Shown here: positions 23,817 to 31,343 of the stretch, one piece after another | Layout of the letters: every line of letters begins with the position of its first letter | Position numbering within the stretch: position 1 is the stretch's first letter | Origin: a virus | Length of the DNA stretch: 43,201 bases | Direction: 5' to 3' (one strand) | Virus record (IMG/VR): IMGVR_UViG_3300030503_000156 | Coordinates: 1-43,201 of that record | Position numbers and translations under genes: made by a program | Notes under the pieces: generated by a model | Seen by the model: the letters and a program-made list of their open reading frames with translations, nothing else | What the model was told of the DNA's origin: nothing | The model's database searches: none

Positions 23817-24272
23817 ATGAGCAAAGCGAAATACATCAACCGCGAAGGCGCTCACATCCCTTTGGTGGCCTGGACAAAGCTGCAAGCGGACGAGAGTTAC
23901 CGCACCGTCCGGCAATACGACAATGGCGTCGTCCAAGTGACACTGCTCTGGTCAGGTAGGGTAAGCGCGTCCGATGCGCAAACCTACGAGGAATATTGGC
24001 CCGTGTACATCTTGCTGGTCAAGAACTATAAGCCAGACGGCAGCTTGGCTGTTGATCCGGCAGATAGTGACAAGACATTCCCGAATGAGGGGAAGGGTAT
24101 CGCCGCCTACGAGGAGTTCCTGGTGAAGTGGACGGAATGCGAAACAAGCGAGCATACTGGCGAATTCATTGAAGAGGGTAACGACTTGGCGCCAATAGTG
24201 CCGCCGCCACCTCCAGATCCGAACAAGCCGCAAACCGAAGCGGTAGAGCTTGGCAGTACGGGAGCATGGTAA
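23817..24272 (+). CDS. hypothetical protein with proline-rich tail
   Basis: 151 aa. An N-terminal small beta domain (YRTVRQYDNGVVQVTLLWSG) and a C-terminal run PPPPPDPNKP. Unrecognised. The stop overlaps the next start (TAATG). Confidence 0.65.
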   Translation: MSKAKYINREGAHIPLVAWTKLQADESYRTVRQYDNGVVQVTLLWSGRVSASDAQTYEEYWPVYILLVKNYKPDGSLAVDPADSDKTFPNEGKGIAAYEEFLVKWTECETSEHTGEFIEEGNDLAPIVPPPPPDPNKPQTEAVELGSTGAW

Positions 24273-24556
24273 TGGAAAATCTACGCAAAATCGTTTGCTC
24301 CGCAATTCGGCAGACATACAAGACAGAAGTAATCATCGTCGTCGGCCGTCGTCATTGGGACGCTACGATGCATGCGACATTAGACAGGCTAAACGCGCAT
24401 CTATCGCCGCCGTCGTTCTGGGATCAAGGCTTCATCGACCAGAAAGGCGTCTTTCTTAACAGAGAAGAGGCTTGGATTGTCGCCGAAGCGGCGGGTCAAA
24501 TCATCCGACGGGTGGGTGGCGACGGCATCGAGCTGTACAGCGAAAACCTTTACTGA
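24272..24556 (+). CDS. conserved phage hypothetical protein
   Basis: 94 aa. VVGRRHWDATMHATLDRL followed by WDQGFIDQKGVFLNREEAW and a final ELYSENLY. I recall this pattern (QGF-D-x-G-F-x-R-EA) in many phage proteins without a known role. Ends 34 bases before a terminator. Confidence 0.65.
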   Translation: MENLRKIVCSAIRQTYKTEVIIVVGRRHWDATMHATLDRLNAHLSPPSFWDQGFIDQKGVFLNREEAWIVAEAAGQIIRRVGGDGIELYSENLY

Positions 24557-24590
24557 GCCAGACGCTCCGATACTTTCTTTCGAGGACTTT

Positions 24591-24615
24591 GGCGACCTAC
24601 GGGTCGCCTTTTTTT
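24591..24615 (+). terminator. rho-independent terminator
   Basis: Perfect 7-bp stem GGCGACC / GGTCGCC, loop TACG, followed by seven Ts. Closes the operon from about 21.8 kb. Confidence 0.9.
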
Positions 24616-24623
24616 CATGACGC

Positions 24624-24632
24624 TGCTAGAAT
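24624..24632 (+). promoter_or_regulatory. extended -10 promoter TGCTAGAAT
   Basis: TG-n-TAGAAT (24624-24632), nine bases after the T-run of the terminator and 29 bases before the next start codon. Typical of a sigma70 promoter that needs no -35. Would drive the LSm-like gene. Confidence 0.55.
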
Positions 24633-24660
24633 GAAAATTCGTCAACTAATGGAGATCGAT

Positions 24661-24843
24661 ATGTCGTATGGGCCATATGCAGGGAATAAGTTTAAGGTGG
24701 ATGAGGACATCAGTGTCGGCTTGGCAAGCGGAGACAAAATAGTTGGCAAGTTTGTTGAAGCCAGCGGACATACCTTAATAGTGAAAGTAACCGATGGCTC
24801 GAAGGTTTACTGCAATATGGACCACGTAGAATCTATGTGTTAA
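24661..24843 (+). CDS. 60-residue LSm/SH3-like small protein
   Basis: An ATG at 24661 with GGAG upstream fits best. The order of strands, ISVGLASGDKIVGKFVEASG then TLIVKVTDGSKVYC and MDHVESM, recalls an Sm/Hfq-type or small SH3-like barrel: a V-x-L-x-x-G-x-x-I-x-G first motif and a final hydrophobic strand. Homology to Hfq is not claimed. It is a single-gene unit with its own promoter and a terminator on each side, unlike its operon-bound neighbours. Confidence 0.65.
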   Translation: MSYGPYAGNKFKVDEDISVGLASGDKIVGKFVEASGHTLIVKVTDGSKVYCNMDHVESMC

Positions 24844-24867
24844 GTTATTTTCAGCATCACCGGACAA

Positions 24868-24888
24868 GGCAACTTCGGTTGCCTTTTT
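24868..24888 (+). terminator. rho-independent terminator
   Basis: Stem GGCAAC / GTTGCC with TTCG loop, followed by TTTTTCTTT. Ends the LSm-like transcript. The 280 bases that follow, to 25169, hold no gene I can support. Confidence 0.9.
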
Positions 24889-25169
24889 CTTTGCCTGTCA
24901 TTCTCCAAAGTAGGTGCGCTAGTCGCGCGCCCACAAATTGTCATCAGTCAAAACGCAGCCGTTAGCCGACACGGACGTAGCCTGCATTTCCCGTTACTGT
25001 GCCGAAGGTGGGGCGTCATACTTCAATCATCGAAACAACAAGCAGACTAAACAAGCGGGGCAGGTAAAGAAAAGCAGCCAAGTGATTCAGTTGCGACGCC
25101 ACTACCCGATTGAGAAACTGATTGTGTTGTATCGAAATTAGCGCAATTCAACCTATTGAGGAGATTCAC

Positions 25170-26042
25170 ATGACATTAGCAACAAACGCCGCAGTTGAAG
25201 TTCTCGTTGGAGACGACAGCAACATGATCGACGAATTGCTCGCCGGTCTGTCCGACGAGATTGAAATTGAAGGCTTCAATGCCGACGGCGGGGAAGTGAT
25301 CGAGTCGGTGATCGAAGCCGCGATGCCTTTGGTCGACGAAGCCGCGCTCGAAGCCGCTATCGAGGGTGTTGAGCGTAAGGAAGCGAAACAGGCGCTTTAC
25401 GCCCAGCAGAAGTCGAATGACGCCAGCGATGGTGTTGCGCCAGAAACAACGGTCGAGAGCTTGACGACCCCGGCAGATCCAAAAGCGAAGAAGTCGAAGG
25501 AGGCCAAGCAACCGAAGCCACCAAAGGAGCCGAAGGAAAAGAAGGCGCCGGTGCCGACCTCGGTCTCACACAAGCCAGGCGATCTGTTGCTTGCCAAGCT
25601 CGGTGCCGCCGCAAACGACTACTTGGTCTTCAGCTTGGCAGACGCCGGTTCGTTATCGAACGAGGAACTGGCGGTAAAGCGCGCTGAATTCGTCGAAGTC
25701 ATGAACAACCGGGAAGGCATTGCCATCAAGGTTAAGGAAAAGGCGATTCAGCTCTTCACGACACTGGTCAAGGGTGGACAGATGAACAAGGTCATGGCTG
25801 CGGCCTTCATGTTGTTGGCGACAGAGGGTAGCTTGACATCGGGCGGCAAGGGCAACTTGGAGACAGCATTGCGCGCATCCGGTTTGTCCGAGCGCACGTC
25901 GGCATCGCAAAGCAATCAAATCTTCATGCTCTTGCCGCTGTTGAATCTGACGGTCAAGTCCAAAGGGGTCATGTCACCAAATCCCGATAGCGCCTTGCTG
26001 CCGACGATCTATGCGAATCAAGGCTTGACGCAAGCGGTTTAA
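25170..26042 (+). CDS. hypothetical protein: acidic N-terminus, Lys/Pro linker, helical C-domain
   Basis: 290 aa, unrecognised. The ATG at 25170 is set by GAGGAG six bases upstream. N-terminal 90 residues are acidic with an IDELLAGLSDEIEIE peptide similar to the acidic ends of the SSB and UvsY-like proteins. A linker near 100-130 is rich in Lys, Pro and Glu (KQPKPPKEPKEKKAP). The last 150 residues are a helical globular domain (SHKPGDLLLAKLGAAANDYL). Its length and composition suggest an abundant DNA-associated or scaffold protein, as an inference. Confidence 0.72.
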   Translation: MTLATNAAVEVLVGDDSNMIDELLAGLSDEIEIEGFNADGGEVIESVIEAAMPLVDEAALEAAIEGVERKEAKQALYAQQKSNDASDGVAPETTVESLTTPADPKAKKSKEAKQPKPPKEPKEKKAPVPTSVSHKPGDLLLAKLGAAANDYLVFSLADAGSLSNEELAVKRAEFVEVMNNREGIAIKVKEKAIQLFTTLVKGGQMNKVMAAAFMLLATEGSLTSGGKGNLETALRASGLSERTSASQSNQIFMLLPLLNLTVKSKGVMSPNPDSALLPTIYANQGLTQAV

Positions 26043-26096
26043 TTGAACAGGGAAGGGCGGCCGGCACCGCCCGATTCAACCACATAGGAGAATGAA

Positions 26097-26441
26097 ATGA
26101 TCGACAAGTCCAAACTCGAAGCGTTGCCGGCAGAAGCCCTATTCAAGCTGAAGGCGGCGATTGATGAGGTGGCAGAAAAGCGCAAGCGCCAATTGTTCAA
26201 GACAGGCGCGGCGGCGACATTCACCCATTCGACAACGGGCGAGAAAATGCGCGTAATCGTAATGCGCGTCCACACCAAGAACATTAGCTGCGTAGAGGCT
26301 GACGCACACGGCATGCCGCTCTACAACAAGAAATGGCGCATCGACCCGGCGTTCCTGATGCCGTATTTCGCACCGAAGAAGCCAACGATGCCGGCTGCGG
26401 GAGTCGGAAATGATAGACCCGCGCAGATCGCCGCATGGTAG
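26097..26441 (+). CDS. hypothetical protein, small barrel-like
   Basis: 114 aa. Helical start, then a strand-rich core (GAAATFTHSTTGEKMRVIVMRV, KKWRIDPAFLMPYF) reminiscent of small SH3/PUA-like barrels that bind nucleic acid. TAGGAG before ATG. Followed at once by a terminator. Confidence 0.65.
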   Translation: MIDKSKLEALPAEALFKLKAAIDEVAEKRKRQLFKTGAAATFTHSTTGEKMRVIVMRVHTKNISCVEADAHGMPLYNKKWRIDPAFLMPYFAPKKPTMPAAGVGNDRPAQIAAW

Positions 26442-26444
26442 ACC

Positions 26445-26465
26445 AGGAGCCGCAGGCTCCTTTTG
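26445..26465 (+). terminator. rho-independent terminator
   Basis: Stem AGGAGCC / GGCTCCT with a 3-base loop, then TTTG and TTTGG. It separates the plus-strand operon from the minus-strand genes that converge on it. Confidence 0.8.
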
Positions 26466-26488
26466 TTTGGTCGATTCGCATCCTTGGC

Positions 26489-26704
26489 TTAGTGAAAGCC
26501 CATGCCGAACTGCTCGCCAATATGCGCGGCAGGGTTCTTGTCCTTGATGTTGGACAGGTCAAGAATCTTCCGTAGTGGAACTTTGCCATATTGAGGCTTG
26601 CCGCCTCGAATTACTAAGGTGAAGTCGAACTGTTCCTCGATGTCGTCGTAAGCGGTCAGCGTGACGACCGAGCCTGCCACTTCTTCAGGTGTGTATTTCT
26701 TCAT
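26489..26704 (-). CDS. small hypothetical protein
   Basis: 71 aa on the minus strand. MKKYTPEEVAGSVVTLTAYD then IRGGKPQYGKVPLRKILDL; unrecognised. Its start overlaps the end of the next minus-strand frame. A 15-base sequence 9 bases upstream of its ATG (minus strand of 26713-26727, ATCGTAAATGCAGAA) is identical to that before the ParA gene. Confidence 0.65.
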   Translation of the reverse strand: MKKYTPEEVAGSVVTLTAYDDIEEQFDFTLVIRGGKPQYGKVPLRKILDLSNIKDKNPAAHIGEQFGMGFH

Positions 26705-26886
26705 TTTTCGCCTTCTGCATTTACGATTTTCTGTAATTCTATCGCAGAAGCGACCATAGCCAATGACCAGATCGCGCTGTGCCGCATAGGATTGGTCTGG
26801 TCGGTATCTGTATAGCGGTCGATGCTTCCAGCGCTCAAAGCGCGTTTAAATCTAAGGCTCGCTTTTGTCGGTTGGTAGCATGGCAA
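26701..26886 (-). CDS. possible small gene
   Basis: 61 codons from a TTG with no clear ribosome binding site; an internal ATG would leave 28 residues (MRHSAIWSLAMVASAIELQK). It fills the space between two better-supported minus-strand genes and overlaps both slightly, so it may be real, but it could be a non-coding gap. Confidence 0.4.
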   Translation of the reverse strand: MPCYQPTKASLRFKRALSAGSIDRYTDTDQTNPMRHSAIWSLAMVASAIELQKIVNAEGEK

Positions 26887-27154
26887 GCCGCGCTAAATTG
26901 GCTGCCGCCTGCTCACTGAATCCGTTTTCGATAAGTTCGCGCCTGAGTTCGTCTGGTGTTTCGGCGTGTATATGCATTGGGTCTCCAGCCAACACCGATA
27001 CGTCGGTATCGGCAGCGCCGTCGCCTAGCATCCCATCTTCGATGAAGGTGGTTTCAACACGCAGCGAACGGCCTTGCTCATCGTTGTGTTCCTTCAATAC
27101 AACCGTGCGCCCATCTTCGGTGCCAGTATGAATGTGACTCCAGCCATGTGACAT
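26852..27154 (-). CDS. hypothetical protein with His-rich N-terminus
   Basis: 100 aa. The ATG at 27154 follows GGAGAAG. MSHGWSHIHTGTEDG, an acidic middle (GDGAADTDVSVLAGDPMHIH) and a helical C-terminus (TPDELRRELIENGFSEQA). Unrecognised. It is divergent from the gene at 27387, with two palindromic boxes and a second palindrome between them. Confidence 0.65.
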   Translation of the reverse strand: MSHGWSHIHTGTEDGRTVVLKEHNDEQGRSLRVETTFIEDGMLGDGAADTDVSVLAGDPMHIHAETPDELRRELIENGFSEQAAANLARLAMLPTDKSEP

Positions 27155-27174
27155 ATTCTTCTCCAGTAATGTGG

Positions 27175-27190
27175 GCGCTAACATTAGCGC
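27175..27190. promoter_or_regulatory. GCGCTAA-CA-TTAGCGC palindrome
   Basis: Seven-base perfect arms with a 2-base spacer, lying just upstream of the ribosome binding site of the minus-strand gene. It could be an operator or a leader hairpin. Confidence 0.5.
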
Positions 27191-27247
27191 GGAGGGTAAT
27201 CATACCTGAAACGTATCCTGCTTGCCGCCGACACTTGCTTTGGAAAA

Positions 27248-27265
27248 TAAGTCATCAGTGACTTG
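27248..27265. promoter_or_regulatory. 18-bp palindromic box 10 (minus orientation)
   Basis: TAAGTCATCAGTGACTTG. Read on the minus strand it runs into TTATTT at the -10 offset, facing the gene that starts at 27154. Confidence 0.7.
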
Positions 27266-27303
27266 ACTACGATTGAAATGTGTAAGACAATTCGAGCATT
27301 GGA

Positions 27304-27321
27304 TAAGTAATTGGTGACTCA
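27304..27321. promoter_or_regulatory. 18-bp palindromic box 11
   Basis: TAAGTAATTGGTGACTCA, 56 bp from box 10, followed by CTATTG. Faces the plus-strand gene at 27387. The pair makes a divergent control region. Confidence 0.7.
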
Positions 27322-27386
27322 CTATTGCCAATAACCGAACGAGATAATGAATTTGTCGCGACGTGCGACACAACGGGAGAAAGAAT

Positions 27387-27620
27387 ATGACATTGGACAC
27401 GGTACAGGTAAGCATTGCGCCAGGTGACGCGCTTGCCATTCTGAAGAAACTGGATGACCGAGGCGAGACTTGGCAACTGATGGGTCTTGCAAGCGGCGGC
27501 GAATCGAGCTACACGCTGGAGCTGAACGTCGACGGCTGCGACGGCCCGACATGTATCGTCTTGCGCAACGACGGAACCTGGACAGCATCAACACACATTA
27601 GTCTCGGAGAGGCGAAATGA
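27387..27620 (+). CDS. small hypothetical protein
   Basis: 77 aa, unrecognised. GGGAGAAAG precedes the ATG at 27387. Contains two short strand pairs (GESSYTLELNVDG, PTCIVLRNDGTW). First gene of a plus-strand operon. ATGA overlap with the DUF6876-like gene. Confidence 0.65.
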   Translation: MTLDTVQVSIAPGDALAILKKLDDRGETWQLMGLASGGESSYTLELNVDGCDGPTCIVLRNDGTWTASTHISLGEAK

Positions 27621-27988
27621 GCGACAAGATCACAAGTGCGGATCTGAGCGACCAACTCTCCGGCTATCACGGTGGCGATCAGACCTATTTTCACAATCTT
27701 AATCAAAACGTCATCTACACGTCTGGCGTTCGACACTTTGCGCAGTCGGCAGGCGCCTACTGGTTCCTCGACATCCTCGCTACCGAGCCGAAGATTCGTC
27801 GCCAGGGGCAAGACTTTGCGCTGATCTTGCTGACCGTCAAGGACAAGAAGGCGAAGATCATCGTCACCGACGGCAATGACGGTACGCCAGGCATCTTCAA
27901 GCGCAACATCGATTTCACCGACTGCCCCGAAGGCGAATGGAAGTTCTACTTCGAGAACGGCACAATCATGCTGCCAGGGGAGCGTTGA
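27617..27988 (+). CDS. DUF6876-like protein
   Basis: 123 aa. YHGGDQTYFHNLNQNVIYTSG, AGAYWFLDILAT and a C-terminal strand set (ALILLTVKDKKAKIIVTDG) fit DUF6876, a family common in phages and mobile elements with no known activity. Assigned from memory of the pattern. Confidence 0.68.
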   Translation: MSDKITSADLSDQLSGYHGGDQTYFHNLNQNVIYTSGVRHFAQSAGAYWFLDILATEPKIRRQGQDFALILLTVKDKKAKIIVTDGNDGTPGIFKRNIDFTDCPEGEWKFYFENGTIMLPGER

Positions 27989-27989
27989 C

Positions 27990-28151
27990 ATGGATCAGCA
28001 AATAAGGCCCGCATTCGACGAAAAGAAGTTCTTGGAGAATCTGGTGCTGGATGAGCATCGCGAGGCGTATGCGCGAATGGACAAGCAACAGCAGATGGTC
28101 GTCCGATTCGCCTACAACGCCGGTTGGTTCAGAGCGGCGAGCGTGCAATGA
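27990..28151 (+). CDS. 53-residue hypothetical protein
   Basis: Acidic, helical (EKKFLENLVLDEHREAYARM). AGGGGAG before the ATG and an ATGA overlap downstream support translation. Unrecognised. Confidence 0.6.
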   Translation: MDQQIRPAFDEKKFLENLVLDEHREAYARMDKQQQMVVRFAYNAGWFRAASVQ

Positions 28152-28327
28152 GCCGAGCGGACATCCAGGTATCGGTCGGCGGCCTACGCCAGAAGTTCAT
28201 CGACGGAAGCGCACCGACAGCGGAATACCTCGAACGTGTTTTCGCGATGGTTGGCGAATGCGCCGAAATCGAAGAGCGGGTTGGCGACTTGGAACTCGAA
28301 GACTATCTTGCGGAGCGGCGCCCATGA
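28148..28327 (+). CDS. 59-residue hypothetical protein
   Basis: Helical and acidic at the C-terminus (GECAEIEERVGDLELEDYLA). Coupled to both neighbours by ATGA. Unrecognised. Confidence 0.6.
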   Translation: MSRADIQVSVGGLRQKFIDGSAPTAEYLERVFAMVGECAEIEERVGDLELEDYLAERRP

Positions 28328-28518
28328 GCAACGATTACGACCTCAAATGTCCAAAATGCGGGCAGCGCAACAAGTTCGCAATAGTCGCGCACCACACAAT
28401 CAACATCAATGGCGACGACATCGACCATGACGACAGCTTGACATGGGAAAACGACGATACGATTTCCTGCGGCAAATGCAGCCATCAGGGAACTGTCAAA
28501 TCATTCGAGGAGGACTGA
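28324..28518 (+). CDS. zinc-ribbon protein
   Basis: 64 aa. CPKCGQRNKF near residues 8-17 and CGKCSHQG near 50-57 form a four-cysteine zinc ribbon; an acidic His/Asp-rich loop lies between. Such small proteins bind nucleic acids or other proteins. ATGA overlap upstream. Confidence 0.65.
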   Translation: MSNDYDLKCPKCGQRNKFAIVAHHTININGDDIDHDDSLTWENDDTISCGKCSHQGTVKSFEED

Positions 28519-28519
28519 T

Positions 28520-28768
28520 ATGGGACTTGGCCCAACCAAACGTATGCGCGGCACGTCCGAGCGAAAACTTCGACGCCGGCGTTTTGTTGCGTGGGGCGAT
28601 TTCGCGAAAAATAACGCCAGAGGTGAGTCCGCCAAACTACATTGCGCCGGTGTTGATGAATTGAATATGACAGCGATTGCGCGCCGACGCGGGAACGTGC
28701 CACTGGCGCGGTACTGCGTGCGCTTCTCCAAACGCTTTCGCGAGCTGGCCGGCAAGGTGCTGCCATGA
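28520..28768 (+). CDS. small basic hypothetical protein
   Basis: 82 aa, very Arg-rich (SERKLRRRRFVAWGD, AIARRRGNVPLARYCVRF), probably binding nucleic acid. Strong GAGGAGGA site. Its first residues (MGLGPTK) resemble those of the next gene (MSLGPIK), hinting at a shared origin. Unrecognised. Confidence 0.6.
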   Translation: MGLGPTKRMRGTSERKLRRRRFVAWGDFAKNNARGESAKLHCAGVDELNMTAIARRRGNVPLARYCVRFSKRFRELAGKVLP

Positions 28769-28914
28769 GTCTTGGCCCAATCAAAAACGGCAAGCACATG
28801 CCGATCACGCCGCGAGACGGCAAAGCGTGGTGTGATGTCGTCAAGAAAGAGCGGCTGCCGAAGCCGCCAGCACCAACCGGCAGCTATTTGTGGCTAAACC
28901 AGGAGAGCAAGTAA
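28765..28914 (+). CDS. 49-residue hypothetical protein
   Basis: MSLGPIKNGKHMPITPRDG followed by a Pro-rich tail. ATGA overlap upstream and TAATG overlap downstream, so it is very likely translated. Unrecognised. Confidence 0.6.
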   Translation: MSLGPIKNGKHMPITPRDGKAWCDVVKKERLPKPPAPTGSYLWLNQESK

Positions 28915-29258
28915 TGGCATACATCGTAATTAACGGTCGACTGGAAAGAATTCACCGAAACCGTTGGAATGGCAAAACTAACGCGGCGCAGATCATCGGC
29001 TCGCGCATCAATGAAAAGGCGAAGGCCGCACTCAAAGGCATTAAGGATGGCAATTGCAATATTACCGCCTGCCAGAAACCTGGCGCGACGTGGTGGAACA
29101 TCAGTACGCGGGCCTACTATTGTGCGTATTGCGCCAGCGAAATCAATCGATGGAGCAAATACGATGATGGTGTCGAGATTTGCTTCTCGAACCGCGAAGA
29201 TGGAGAAGCGGCGCAGGGGGACATTTGGAAGGCGCTGCGGGAAAAGCAGGTGGCATGA
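28914..29258 (+). CDS. hypothetical protein with zinc-binding cysteines
   Basis: 114 aa. C-x4-C (CNITAC) near 46-51 and C-x2-C (CAYC) near 68-71, followed by ASEINRW, suggest a treble-clef or ribbon zinc site. The pattern CN-TAC-PGA...YYC-CA--IN is one I recall from phage proteins of unknown role. Start overlaps the upstream stop. Confidence 0.65.
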   Translation: MAYIVINGRLERIHRNRWNGKTNAAQIIGSRINEKAKAALKGIKDGNCNITACQKPGATWWNISTRAYYCAYCASEINRWSKYDDGVEICFSNREDGEAAQGDIWKALREKQVA

Positions 29259-29467
29259 ACACCAAGCAACGCAAAGCGCATAAGAAGGCGTTGGCATTTG
29301 AATTGAAGAACGGCGCCGACATCCGACGTGCGCAAGACAGAGCGCGCGCCGAAGAGATGAAAATCGATAGGGCATTCGACCAATTGTGGATCGAGCTGAA
29401 AGCAGAATTTACAGCCTACCTGAACTGGCGCAAGCAAGTGCCAACCACGTCGGCAGACCCTTGGTAA
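29255..29467 (+). CDS. small basic helical protein
   Basis: 70 aa, almost all helix (RKAHKKALAFELKNGADIRR, LWIELKAEFTAYLNW). ATGA overlap upstream. Unrecognised. Confidence 0.6.
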   Translation: MNTKQRKAHKKALAFELKNGADIRRAQDRARAEEMKIDRAFDQLWIELKAEFTAYLNWRKQVPTTSADPW

Positions 29468-29479
29468 TAGGAGAACGAA

Positions 29480-29674
29480 ATGAACATGAGAGCGCAGCCA
29501 GCGGAAGCAGCGGCCAGGCAAGCAAAACGTCCAGCCTACGGCATGGGAAGTAGTCAGGAGCGTTTTTACTATAAGACGCATGGCAAGCCATTGATGAAAG
29601 AGCCTGTGCAGCGGGAGCCTGACTTCGATCATGTCGAGCATCTTTGGCTGTCTTGTTGGCTAAGTCACCGCTGA
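29480..29674 (+). CDS. small hypothetical protein
   Basis: 64 aa, basic and Ala/Gln-rich N-terminus, ending LWLSCWLSHR. TAGGAG before the ATG. Its end lies within a palindromic box region. Unrecognised. Confidence 0.55.
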   Translation: MNMRAQPAEAAARQAKRPAYGMGSSQERFYYKTHGKPLMKEPVQREPDFDHVEHLWLSCWLSHR

Positions 29675-29678
29675 CATA
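29661..29678. promoter_or_regulatory. 18-bp palindromic box 12
   Basis: TAAGTCACCGCTGACATA, overlapping the end of the preceding gene, with TATTGC at the -10 offset (29677-29682). Confidence 0.65.
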
Positions 29679-29693
29679 TTGCAGCCACAGACC

Positions 29694-29719
29694 GGTTGCG
29701 ACAATGTAGTTATCGAAAC
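29694..29719 (+). repeat. leader element GGTTG-GACA-TGTAGTTATCGAAAC, copy 1
   Basis: Matches 31344-31369 at 24 of 26 positions. Both lie just before the ribosome binding site of a gene and after a CAGCCA word. The spacing between its TTG and TAGTTAT parts is too short for a sigma70 promoter. Confidence 0.65.
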
Positions 29720-29737
29720 AAACAAGAGGTAAAAGAA

Positions 29738-30400
29738 ATGCAAACCACAGTTTTCGAGTGGCGCGAAGATCGCGAGTTTGGCGGCGAGGGCTGGATACTC
29801 AAGGGCTTCCCAGACTTCAATGCAAGCCAGGGTATAGGCATCGCGCACGACACGCTTGAACACTTCGCCGGTGGTGACGGTAGCCTGAGTCATGAAATGT
29901 TGGCCTTTGGCTCGATGCTGTACATGCGCGGCGAGAGTGGCTGGTTTCACCAGTACGGAAATGCGAGAGGCGCTGCTGACAACATGGGCAGCGATATCGC
30001 CCGGTTCCTGGACGAAATGAGCTATCAGGACATGGGGCTGCGCAACCCAGGCAGAACATACGCATTGCGGGATGGACTCGAAGACGATTTGCAGGCGATT
30101 CTGACCAAAGGCTTGAGCGACGCGAACGAGAACGCCAGATACAACGGCAGTGAAGTCGCCACTGTTTTCACCCGCGATTACAAGATCGAATGGATGGCCG
30201 GCTGGATGAGGCGTGGTTACAGAATGTGTAAGAAGCGCTGGCCTGGCGCGAGCGCATCCGACATGAGCTGGCTATTCAGACAGATCCAACGCGATATCGA
30301 TCGGCGCTTCAAGGAAGGTAATCACTACGAGGAACTGCACGTTCGCGTCAATCCAACGACACGCGAATTCCAAATCAACCGCCGCTATCAGGATGAGTGA
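29738..30400 (+). CDS. conserved hypothetical protein of mobile elements
   Basis: 220 aa. DFNASQGIGIAHDTLEHF and EMLAFGSMLYMRGE near residues 24-65 form a pattern I have seen in phage and integrative-element proteins of unknown function. The C-terminal half is helical and basic (MRRGYRMCKKRWPG). AAGAGG before the ATG. Next to a palindromic box and a repeated leader. Confidence 0.7.
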   Translation: MQTTVFEWREDREFGGEGWILKGFPDFNASQGIGIAHDTLEHFAGGDGSLSHEMLAFGSMLYMRGESGWFHQYGNARGAADNMGSDIARFLDEMSYQDMGLRNPGRTYALRDGLEDDLQAILTKGLSDANENARYNGSEVATVFTRDYKIEWMAGWMRRGYRMCKKRWPGASASDMSWLFRQIQRDIDRRFKEGNHYEELHVRVNPTTREFQINRRYQDE

Positions 30401-30407
30401 GCCAACT

Positions 30408-30671
30408 ATGAGCGAAACAATCACAACATTGGATGCGCGCCGCATTGCAAGCGAATGGCATGACGGCCAGGCAAGTGCGCTGTACGCCTTCGGCAGCTCC
30501 GGTACGATCATTTCAGGCTTTCTCGGTGAAGTGCGCCGCGCCTGCGCGATGGCAGAAACACAGAAGCAAATGGGCCAGCTTGACGCCGAAGCCTATTGGG
30601 AAATGCAAGACCTGCTTGCTTTTGCCGAGTATTACTCCGACTCGCGCTATTCCGACATGCCGGTGAGCTGA
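30408..30671 (+). CDS. small hypothetical protein
   Basis: 87 aa. ITTLDARRIASEWHDGQASALYAF then a long helix; unrecognised. An earlier in-frame ATG (30393) overlapping the upstream gene is possible; 30408 gives a more natural start. Confidence 0.6.
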   Translation: MSETITTLDARRIASEWHDGQASALYAFGSSGTIISGFLGEVRRACAMAETQKQMGQLDAEAYWEMQDLLAFAEYYSDSRYSDMPVS

Positions 30672-30673
30672 CC

Positions 30674-30943
30674 ATGACCAGAATAATCATGGGCAGCCGC
30701 AGGGGCGAGCAAATCGAAAACATCGATGTCGGCGAGGAAATGACAAGGTGCGGACACTGTGGCGGGCGAACTGGAATTGCAATTCAAAACGATGACGGTA
30801 GCCGTGAGGAGACTTGCCTGGGCTGCGGTCAGCGTTACCACGTCGAGGACGAGACCTTCGTCGAATGCCAACAGATTGCGGCGACGCTTGAAACCAAGCG
30901 GAACCCTGCCGGCGCCAACCACCCCAATTTTGGAACATTTTAG
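30674..30943 (+). CDS. zinc-ribbon protein
   Basis: 89 aa. CGHCGG near residue 26 and CLGCGQ near 48 form a four-cysteine ribbon. GVG-like basic start (TRIIMGSRRGEQ). Unrecognised beyond this. Two bases after the previous stop. Confidence 0.62.
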   Translation: MTRIIMGSRRGEQIENIDVGEEMTRCGHCGGRTGIAIQNDDGSREETCLGCGQRYHVEDETFVECQQIAATLETKRNPAGANHPNFGTF

Positions 30944-30953
30944 GAGAACGACC

Positions 30954-31319
30954 ATGATTTTGAACAAACAAGAAGCTGCATTGGTACTCGCCGGATTGCG
31001 TTTGCTGCAATTTGATCTTGAGTACAAAAGGGAGAAGTGGCCCAAATTGTTTTTTCACATACTTGCCGAAGTCGAAGATACCGAAGGAATGATTGATAAC
31101 ATCGATCGCCTGTGCGAAGACAAGATCAACGTGGTGGCGGAGCCGGCCGATCTGGAAACAAAGGATGGCCGGATTGTTCGCCACATTCTAATTACCGGCA
31201 ACCCGGTCGACGGCTTGCAGTTTACAGGCCCATTCAATTCTCAGGCAGAAGCGGACGATCAAGCCGAAGGGTATAGCGATACCGATTATTGGATTGCTGA
31301 CCTACTTGGCCCGATGTAA
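30954..31319 (+). CDS. conserved phage/plasmid hypothetical protein
   Basis: 121 aa. The first half, NKQEAALVLAGLRLLQ...IDRLCEDIN-like, follows a common pattern of small mobile-element proteins. The second half (RHILITGNPVDGLQFTGPF, then an acidic tail) is a separate strand-rich part, so this may be a two-module protein. TAGGAG before ATG. Confidence 0.66.
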   Translation: MILNKQEAALVLAGLRLLQFDLEYKREKWPKLFFHILAEVEDTEGMIDNIDRLCEDKINVVAEPADLETKDGRIVRHILITGNPVDGLQFTGPFNSQAEADDQAEGYSDTDYWIADLLGPM

Positions 31320-31343
31320 CCAGCCAATTCAGAGCCAAAGTCT

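Noticed and set aside
24938-25141. 67-codon frame before the gene at 25170
   Set aside because: TTG start without ribosome binding site and unlike the compact coupled genes around it. Possible but unsupported.
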